Position numbers and translations under genes: made by a program. From an uncultured Rubritalea sp. (GTDB taxonomy: Bacteria; Verrucomicrobiota; Verrucomicrobiia; Verrucomicrobiales; Akkermansiaceae): 5,694 bases of DNA. The stretch lies in assembly GCA_937951395.1 (NCBI GenBank), contig CALFBV010000239.1, positions 1-5,694 of the forward strand, in the 5' to 3' direction. Shown here piece by piece: positions 1 to 3,457 of this stretch. Each line of letters begins with the position of its first letter. The stretch's first letter is position 1. The notes under the pieces were generated by a model. That model was not told where the DNA came from and searched no databases. It saw only the letters and a program-made list of their open reading frames with translations.

Positions 1-42
1 TATCTAATACCGCTCTCCTGTATTTTGCTGGAAAAACTATGT

Positions 43-69
43 GATACATTAGTATCGTCACGTTGTGAC
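43..69. repeat. Two tandem small hairpins
   Basis: Two short perfect inverted repeats lie back to back. GATAC at 43-47 pairs with GTATC at 52-56 around ATTA, and GTCAC at 57-61 pairs with GTGAC at 65-69 around GTT. Neither is followed by a T-run, so they do not look like terminators. With the GC-rich hairpin at 104-117 they form a gene-free segment of stacked hairpins, as seen at ends of IS200-like and REP-associated elements. Five-base stems also arise by chance, so confidence is limited. Nothing else was recognised in positions 1-100. Confidence 0.4.
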
Positions 70-103
70 TTTTATGGATAAATTCGCTCACGCAAATTTA
101 TAA

Positions 104-140
104 CGCCCCAAGGGGCGGGGAATCAAACCCAAAGAGATTG
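104..140. repeat. GC-rich hairpin with flank resembling an IS200/REP-transposase element end
   Basis: CGCCCC (104-109) and GGGGCG (112-117) form a perfect 6-bp stem around AA. The right arm runs on into GGGG, followed by AATCAAACCC and AAAGAGATT. From memory, this layout (compact GC stem, extra G's, then AAT-AAACCC and an AGAGATT block) resembles sequences beside Y1-type (IS200/RAYT) transposase genes in many bacteria. No transposase gene is visible in the window. It could be the edge of an element lying to the left or a solo remnant. The hairpin is seen directly; its identity is inferred. Confidence 0.35.
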
Positions 141-141
141 A

Positions 142-282
142 CCTAGGACTGAAGTCCTAGGCTTTGCAACCATTCTTCTTTCAGGAGATTTTCGGTCCTG
201 AAGGGACAAAGGCTTCAAAGCCATGGGATTCATCCCATGGTATCCTTACCCAACCCATCCTGTGCTGAAGGCACAGCGGAAA
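142..282. repeat. Array of hairpins with TGAA apex (repeat copy 1)
   Basis: Hairpins follow one another with different stems but mostly the same apex. (I) 142-161, CCTAGGAC and GTCCTAGG around TGAA. (II) 174-188, TCTTC and GGAGA around TTTCA, which reads TGAA on the minus strand. (III) 195-207, GTCC and GGAC around TGAAG. (IV) 211-222, a short GGCT/AGCC stem. (V) 221-240, CCATGGGA and TCCCATGG around TTCA, again TGAA on the minus strand. (VI) 260-276, CTGTGC and GCACAG around TGAAG, followed by GGAAA. Hairpins I and II recur at 2744-2792, and VI recurs inverted at 2701-2723. Stem variation with a fixed apex suggests an extragenic palindromic repeat family rather than a terminator. None is followed by a T-tract. 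Confidence 0.7.
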
Positions 283-290
283 GAAAAACC

Positions 291-857
291 TTACCCCTGC
301 CTTGTCTTCCTAAACCAATAATGGAAACACCACCAAGCAGCTAGATAGATATTCTCTTTACTGCCATCAGTATGGATCTCTAGCTTATTCCAGAAGTCAC
401 GATGCACGAGCGTGAAGTGATCGTTACTATATTCTCTTACCCCTTCTTCTAGGAATAGCTCCATGATCTCCTTATCACTCCCCCATCGGTTCCTCATAAA
501 ATGGATCATGCAATCTGGCTTAATCTCACGTCGCGTCATTCCCAGCAGCTTAGCAGACGACACAAAGAACAAGGTTTTCTTCACTTCTTCAAAGCAGACC
601 ATATTCCCCTCATCTCTTTCAATGGAACTCCCTATTTTACGGATTGCAAAGCCACCTTTCATCCTGCCTTCGAGCTTCCAGTAAACTTGATCATCCTCAT
701 CACGGATCTCAGCCAGATACTGCTTAGATCCTCCCATGAGAGAGTTTTTGATAGGGTGAAAGTAGAGCTTTTTCATTGATGGTGATGAGTTTGTGTTAAG
801 AGCAATCATTGATTGTCTGACATTGCCAGCATCGTAATCAAAACATGATAAACCCAC
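291..857 (-). CDS. Protein of unknown function, 188 aa at most
   Basis: I do not recognise this gene as a named family. It reads as a soluble protein of alternating charged and hydrophobic beta-like segments: residues 47-75 contain YLAEIRDEDDQVYWKLEG, and 85-105 are hydrophobic. The C-terminus is rich in aromatics (YLAAWWCFHYWF, 171-182) and ends in a basic tail. The 47-100 pattern vaguely recalls the LURP-one/tubby-like fold, but this is only an impression. The longest reading starts at GTG (857). ATG codons at 809 and 776 are alternatives, and MKKLYF at 776 looks the most natural N-terminus, giving 161 aa. A TAAAAT -10-like hexamer (864-869, minus) abuts the GTG, which would favour a leaderless or later start. 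The stop lies inside a sequence shared with the neighbouring repeats (283-300), so the last residues may be repeat-derived. It diverges from the toxin-antitoxin operon. Confidence 0.6.
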   Translation of the reverse strand: MGLSCFDYDAGNVRQSMIALNTNSSPSMKKLYFHPIKNSLMGGSKQYLAEIRDEDDQVYWKLEGRMKGGFAIRKIGSSIERDEGNMVCFEEVKKTLFFVSSAKLLGMTRREIKPDCMIHFMRNRWGSDKEIMELFLEEGVREYSNDHFTLVHRDFWNKLEIHTDGSKENIYLAAWWCFHYWFRKTRQG

Positions 858-908
858 AATCCTATTTTAGATCTCTAACTACCTCAGAGGAAAGAGAAAA
901 ACTAGAAG

Positions 909-937
909 TTGACCCTTACATTATTAGAGTTTAAAGT
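909..937 (+). promoter_or_regulatory. Candidate promoter of the toxin-antitoxin operon
   Basis: TTGACC (909-914) fits a sigma-70 -35 box, and TAAAGT (932-937, four of six consensus bases) lies 17 bases further on. The 9-base sequence TTACATTAT occurs at 916-924, between the boxes, and again at 940-948, over the antitoxin start codon. Toxin-antitoxin operons are usually repressed by their own antitoxin, so the repeat pair is a possible operator. The start codon lies only about 10 bases after the -10 box, so the leader would be very short. Promoter and operator are inferred from sequence only. Confidence 0.35.
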
Positions 938-946
938 GATTACATT

Positions 947-1162
947 ATGAGTATAGAAGAAATTTGCGCTGAAGCTAAACGATTTACACGTGAGGAACGT
1001 GGGGAATTGTTTGCTACACTGATTGATGACTTAGGGAGCTCTGATTACGATGTTTCCGATGAAGAAGTAGCGCAGAGAGTGACAGAAACTGAAGATGGTT
1101 CAGTTGAGTGTATTTCGCATGATGAACTCGTCGCAGGGCTCAATTACTTGCCTAAGTCTTGA
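947..1162 (+). CDS. Addiction-module antitoxin (TIGR02574-like)
   Basis: This 71-aa acidic protein matches the small 'addiction module component' antitoxin family. The N-terminal half has the family's helical pattern EEICAEAKRFTREERGELFATLIDDL (residues 4-29, where 'spER-eL-L--SL' is usual). It is followed by a DEEV segment (38-41) and a C-terminal part (49-66) that includes a GSVECISHDELVAGL stretch, where members typically show 'G-----s-eEv'. In such systems the antitoxin wraps around its ParE/RelE-type toxin and blocks it, and usually represses the operon. The start is ATG at 947 with no evident Shine-Dalgarno sequence. Its TGA stop overlaps the toxin's TTG start (TTGA, 1159-1162), the expected translational coupling. 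The order, antitoxin first, also fits. Length is normal for the family. Confidence 0.85.
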   Translation: MSIEEICAEAKRFTREERGELFATLIDDLGSSDYDVSDEEVAQRVTETEDGSVECISHDELVAGLNYLPKS

Positions 1163-1461
1163 AACCTATCCGCTACCATCCATCTGTTCAAGACGACATC
1201 AATGATGCGATGAGGTTTTACTTCACCGAGGCTTCTGAGAAGGTAGCTCATGAATTCTGGGCAGAGCTGTCCAATTGCTTAGTGCAAATCCGCAAGAACC
1301 CAACTCACTTTCATCTAAGTAATTCTGGACTACGTCGATGTAATTTAAAGAAGTTCCCCTACCATATCCTATTTCTCGATAATCCTGATCTAGTGCGCAT
1401 CCAAGTAGTGCGCCATCATTCTAGACGTCCAGCATTCGGCACCAGGAGAAAAAGAGATTAA
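1159..1461 (+). CDS. RelE/ParE-family toxin
   Basis: This 100-aa basic protein has the layout of the RelE/ParE superfamily. It opens with a beta strand and helix (KPIRYHPSVQDDINDAMRFY, residues 2-21), followed by a long helix (24-46). The C-terminal sheet carries LRRCNLKKFPYHILF (58-72), VRIQVVRHHSRRPAF (79-93) and a basic tail (TRRKRD). The RRC-L-KFPY-I-F and VV-HH-RRP motifs are typical of ParE-like toxins paired with addiction-module antitoxins. Members either inhibit DNA gyrase or cut mRNA on ribosomes, and the sequence alone does not show which. The start must be TTG at 1159: the next ATG (residue 18) would delete the first strand. The gene appears intact. Its TAA stop overlaps the stop of the convergent ferredoxin gene (shared TTAA, 1458-1461). 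Confidence 0.88.
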   Translation: MKPIRYHPSVQDDINDAMRFYFTEASEKVAHEFWAELSNCLVQIRKNPTHFHLSNSGLRRCNLKKFPYHILFLDNPDLVRIQVVRHHSRRPAFGTRRKRD

Positions 1462-1688
1462 CCATCACAGCCAATTGACTCAGATGGGCAACCTTTCATA
1501 GCTTCAATAGCTAGTGCTATTTCTTCCTTCGTTTCTGGTTGTTTGTAAACGTAGCTTAGACCTTCGTCATCGTCTCGGGTGAACACTGTGGGAACTATCT
1601 CTCTGCATAGGTCGCAGTCGATACAGGTAATGTCGTTGTAGAATTTTCCTGCTATGTTTAGTGGATTGATGTCTTCTTTATCTGCCAT
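1458..1688 (-). CDS. Small ferredoxin with CxxCxxC motif
   Basis: This 76-aa acidic protein is a single-cluster ferredoxin. Cluster ligands are visible as C22-x2-C25-x2-C28 (TCIDCDLC) and a distal C67-P68 (KGCPSESIG), so a [4Fe-4S] cluster is likely. C74, near the end, is an extra cysteine. The sequence between (VPTVFTRDDDEGLSYVYKQP, 32-51) and the E-rich helix (52-64) match small ferredoxins of the Fer4_13/Fer4_15 type. There is no signal peptide, so it should carry electrons in the cytoplasm; its partner enzyme is not in the window. The ATG at 1688 has no clear Shine-Dalgarno sequence. It is divergent from the LysR-type gene with 69 bases between start codons, so the regulator might control it. 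Its stop overlaps that of the toxin gene. Confidence 0.85.
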   Translation of the reverse strand: MADKEDINPLNIAGKFYNDITCIDCDLCREIVPTVFTRDDDEGLSYVYKQPETKEEIALAIEAMKGCPSESIGCDG

Positions 1689-1716
1689 GGATGAAGCATG
1701 CTTGAATTTCGCATTA

Positions 1717-1745
1717 TTGACAAATTCATCAATAGTAGTTATTCA
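1717..1745 (+). promoter_or_regulatory. Candidate promoter of the LysR-type gene
   Basis: A perfect -35 hexamer TTGACA (1717-1722) is followed 17 bases later by TATTCA (1740-1745), which fits the -10 consensus only weakly. The -10 lies in the left arm of the palindrome at 1738-1766, so binding there would block RNA polymerase. The minus strand reads TTGTCA at 1718-1723, a possible -35 for the divergent ferredoxin gene. Sequence-based only. Confidence 0.35.
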
Positions 1746-1766
1746 TGTATTTAAATCATGAATAAC
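1738..1766. promoter_or_regulatory. Candidate LysR operator (T-N11-A palindrome)
   Basis: GTTATTCATG (1738-1747) and CATGAATAAC (1757-1766) are perfect 10-bp inverted arms around a 9-base AT-rich centre that is itself nearly symmetric (ATTTAAAT, 1749-1756). T1746 and A1758 are 11 bases apart, the T-N11-A spacing typical of LysR-type binding sites. The site covers the regulator's start codon (1758-1760) and the likely -10 box, which fits negative autoregulation. It lies within about 70 bases of the ferredoxin start. A 20-bp perfect symmetry is very unlikely by chance in a window this size; its role is inferred. Confidence 0.6.
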
Positions 1767-2666
1767 CCTACTCCTAACCCCAATCTCAACCTTAACGATT
1801 TGCATCTGTTGCATTTGATCAATCATCATTTGAGCATTACTACTGCGGCTGAGGCGGTGAATCTGACGCAGAGCACGCTTTCTCGGAGGCTTCAGTCGAT
1901 TGAGTTGGAGCTTGGGGTTCAGTTGTTCCATCGGACTACGCGGAAGCTCAGCATCACCCCTGCTGGCAAACAGCTACTCAGAGACACTGCGGCGATTCCT
2001 AACATTCTCGATTCTGCCATTCAGAGGATATCGGAAGATTACTTGGGTGCTCAGAAGCAGATCAACATAGGTATCTCCCCTGCTCTATCGCTGGCTCACC
2101 TTCCTGGGATTTTCCATCAGCAATCTAATCTTCAAACTGAAGTAAAGGTCATCATTTCTCAGCCTTCTTCTGAACAGATCCTCAGACAAATTGCGACTAA
2201 TCATCTGGATTTAGGAATTGTCACGCATCAGCAGCAGATCGAAAAAGTGGCTCATGTGCATCATCAGATGACCGATCGGTTTTGTATTATTTTGCCAGTG
2301 AATGAATCCGCACCTTCACTGAAACCACAGCATTTAAAAAAGTGGGCGTTACAACAGTCTTGGATATTACCAACCCGTGACTCACCATCGAGAGTGATCA
2401 TTGATGAATGGTTTCATCATTTAGGGATACAAATTTCACCGACGATGGAACTCGAAAATTTTGACCTGATGTGCCAGCTCACCGCTCTCAATATGGGAGT
2501 TTCTTTCATCCCTAAACGTGCCCTCACCGCATTCCCACGCAAGAAACAGCTCCAACACATTACTCTAAAGGCAGCACCTGAACGAACGCTCTCGGTGATT
2601 GGCCCAAAGAATACCGTTGTGCCAGAACACATCTCAGAATTCACTGAGTCCATTCTTTTTTCGTAA
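1758..2666 (+). CDS. LysR-type transcriptional regulator
   Basis: The 302-aa protein has the usual LysR length and layout. The N-terminal winged helix-turn-helix spans about residues 14-72, with AAEAVNLTQSTLSRRLQSIE as turn and recognition helix, then LGVQLFHRTTRKLSITPAG. A linker helix (73-97) leads to the ligand-binding domain (about 102-300), where QINIGISPAL (101-110), HLDLGIVTH (149-157) and NMGVSFIPKRAL (245-256) mark the two lobes. The N-terminus is unusual, with 12 residues of mostly Asn, Pro and Leu coded by a G-free stretch (1761-1796). The ATG at 1758 has no Shine-Dalgarno sequence and lies in a palindromic operator candidate. A later TTG start (around 1799) is possible but less likely. 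The inducer is unknown. The divergent ferredoxin gene is the obvious candidate target. Confidence 0.9.
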   Translation: MNNPTPNPNLNLNDLHLLHLINHHLSITTAAEAVNLTQSTLSRRLQSIELELGVQLFHRTTRKLSITPAGKQLLRDTAAIPNILDSAIQRISEDYLGAQKQINIGISPALSLAHLPGIFHQQSNLQTEVKVIISQPSSEQILRQIATNHLDLGIVTHQQQIEKVAHVHHQMTDRFCIILPVNESAPSLKPQHLKKWALQQSWILPTRDSPSRVIIDEWFHHLGIQISPTMELENFDLMCQLTALNMGVSFIPKRALTAFPRKKQLQHITLKAAPERTLSVIGPKNTVVPEHISEFTESILFS

Positions 2667-2689
2667 CTTTCATTCCTAGAGGCAAAACG

Positions 2690-2723
2690 TAGAGGTAAGT
2701 TTTCCGCTGTGCCTTCAGCGCAG
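2690..2723. repeat. Inverted copy of hairpin module VI with adjoining tail
   Basis: Positions 2701-2719 are the exact reverse complement of 264-282 (19 bases, GCTGAAGGCACAGCGGAAA in the first copy). They include a hairpin, CTGTGC (2707-2712) and GCGCAG (2718-2723), whose apex reads TGAAG on the minus strand, with one G-T pair replacing a standard pair. The adjoining TAGAGGTAAGTTTT (2690-2703) is the exact reverse complement of 3307-3320 and resembles 283-300. This is therefore a second copy of a dispersed repeat unit, inverted relative to copy 1. Confidence 0.7.
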
Positions 2724-2743
2724 TATTTCTTGGGTTGATATGA

Positions 2744-2792
2744 TCTAGGATTGAAGTCCTAGACTTTGCAGATGGTCTCCTTTCTGGAGATC
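2744..2792. repeat. Copy 2 of hairpins I and II
   Basis: TCTAGGAT (2744-2751) and GTCCTAGA (2756-2763) pair around TGAA, as in the hairpin at 142-161. The outermost C-G pair there is replaced here by T-A, and an inner C-G by T-G, so pairing is kept. CTTTGCA follows in both copies. The second hairpin, GGTCTCC (2774-2780) and GGAGATC (2786-2792) around TTTCT, corresponds to 174-188 but has a longer stem. Pair-preserving changes in both hairpins point to selected structure. The rest of the 2667-2875 spacer holds only the inverted module at 2690-2723 and no gene. Confidence 0.7.
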
Positions 2793-2875
2793 CTACCTGA
2801 CGCTGTAATAACCTTAGTAATCATCTCGAACTATTTTTAATAACAGATTGGCATGATTTTCGCTAGAGTTTAGTC

Positions 2876-3280
2876 ATGAACATTGAGTTACCTACACCTG
2901 CGTTGCTGTTTCCTGCGGTGAGCTTGTTATTTCTTAGTTATACGAATCGGTTCCTAGCGCTGTCTGCGCTGATCCGTAAGCTGCATGATCAGTGGGCTGA
3001 GGGTGATGCTGAGCATATGAAGAAGGTGTCTCTGCAAATCAATAATTTGAGGAATCGACTCAAGCTGATCCGAACGATGCAGGTAGCTGGGGCAGTAAGC
3101 TTACTCTCTTGTGTTCTTTCTATGGGTGCGCTACTAGCGGATCTGGAAACGATAGGGCTTGTCTTCTTTGTATCGGCACTGACTCTGATGGCATGTTCTT
3201 TAACCGCCCTCGTTTTTGAAGCTCTACTATCTGGTGGAGCGTTAAAGATCTTGCTAGATGAGGCTGAGGAGGTTACGTAG
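2876..3280 (+). CDS. DUF2721 family membrane protein
   Basis: This 134-aa protein matches the DUF2721 family in length and layout. An N-terminal hydrophobic segment (about residues 8-33) contains the family-typical LLFLSYTNRFLALSALIR. A charged cytoplasmic-type linker (34-66) has KVSLQINNLRNRLKLIR. Two further membrane helices follow at about 68-89 and 92-117, the last with LMACSLTALVFEALLSGGAL. An acidic tail (128-132) ends the protein. No biochemical function is established for the family to my knowledge; it is an integral inner-membrane protein. The gene stands alone, with repeats on both sides: inverted copies of a 14-base sequence lie at 2690-2703 and 3307-3320. The ATG at 2876 has no good Shine-Dalgarno sequence. 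A weak TAGAGT (2864-2869) is the only -10-like element seen just upstream. Confidence 0.85.
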   Translation: MNIELPTPALLFPAVSLLFLSYTNRFLALSALIRKLHDQWAEGDAEHMKKVSLQINNLRNRLKLIRTMQVAGAVSLLSCVLSMGALLADLETIGLVFFVSALTLMACSLTALVFEALLSGGALKILLDEAEEVT

Positions 3281-3303
3281 TTTTTTCTAGAATAGGAGTG
3301 TAT

Positions 3304-3322
3304 GTGAAAACTTACCTCTAGC
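3304..3322. repeat. Dispersed repeat fragment downstream of the DUF2721 gene
   Basis: AAAACTTACCTCTA (3307-3320) is the exact reverse complement of 2690-2703, and both resemble 283-300 (GAAAAACCTTACCCCTGC). Here it lacks the TGAAG hairpin that precedes it in the other two intergenic copies. A near match also lies inside the alpha-2-macroglobulin gene (5147-5166), where it is probably coincidental. Confidence 0.5.
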
Positions 3323-3324
3323 AT

Positions 3325-3436
3325 GTGTCGGGCTTTCATCCCTCTCGATAAAAATTAAATTCAGTCTCTAGGGCTACACTGCATTTACCCTAGGCTATTA
3401 TATGTGCCCCTCTGAGGCTGGGCAAGCCCGAGACAC
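3325..3436. repeat. Possible 112-bp element with imperfect inverted ends
   Basis: GTGTCGGGCTT (3325-3335) and the complement of AAGCCCGAGACAC (3424-3436) match except for a 2-base insertion in the right end. Between them lie an imperfect hairpin (GGG 3330-3332 and CCC 3340-3342, TGAA on the minus strand), a 6-bp stem (CTAGGG 3368-3373 and CCCTAG 3388-3393), and GGGC/GCCC around AA (3420-3429). No coding sequence and no clear target duplication is seen. It could be a non-autonomous element or a cluster of decayed palindromes. The rest of 3281-3457 shows nothing recognisable beyond a T-run right after the DUF2721 stop. Confidence 0.4.
3349..3393 (-). terminator. Possible terminator of the alpha-2-macroglobulin gene
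   Basis: Read on the minus strand, a 6-bp stem (CTAGGG with CCCTAG, 3388-3393 and 3368-3373) has a 14-base loop. It is followed after some ten bases by a T-rich stretch (3349-3360). The long loop and the distance to the T-run make this a poor classical terminator. The stem may instead belong to the surrounding repeat element. It lies 65 bases past the gene's stop codon, a suitable position. Confidence 0.25.
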
Positions 3437-3457
3437 CGATTACAGATCACTAATTAC

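Noticed and set aside
142..276. CRISPR array
   Set aside because: The units are palindromes with varying stems and irregular spacing, with no repeated direct unit and no cas gene.
463..779. Plus-strand open frames (463-684, 501-779)
   Set aside because: They lie antisense to the 291-857 gene, have no recognisable domain or promoter, and overlap each other in different frames.
1743..2653. Minus-strand frames over the LysR gene (1743-1931, 2417-2653)
   Set aside because: They are antisense to the regulator's DNA-binding and effector domains and have no supporting signal.
2651..2680. Terminator after the LysR gene
   Set aside because: The T-run at 2655-2661 lies within the coding sequence and has no GC-rich stem before it.
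2989..3339. Minus-strand frame of 116 codons over the DUF2721 gene
   Set aside because: It is antisense to a clear family match and has a Ser/Arg-rich, low-plausibility composition, so it is a shadow frame.
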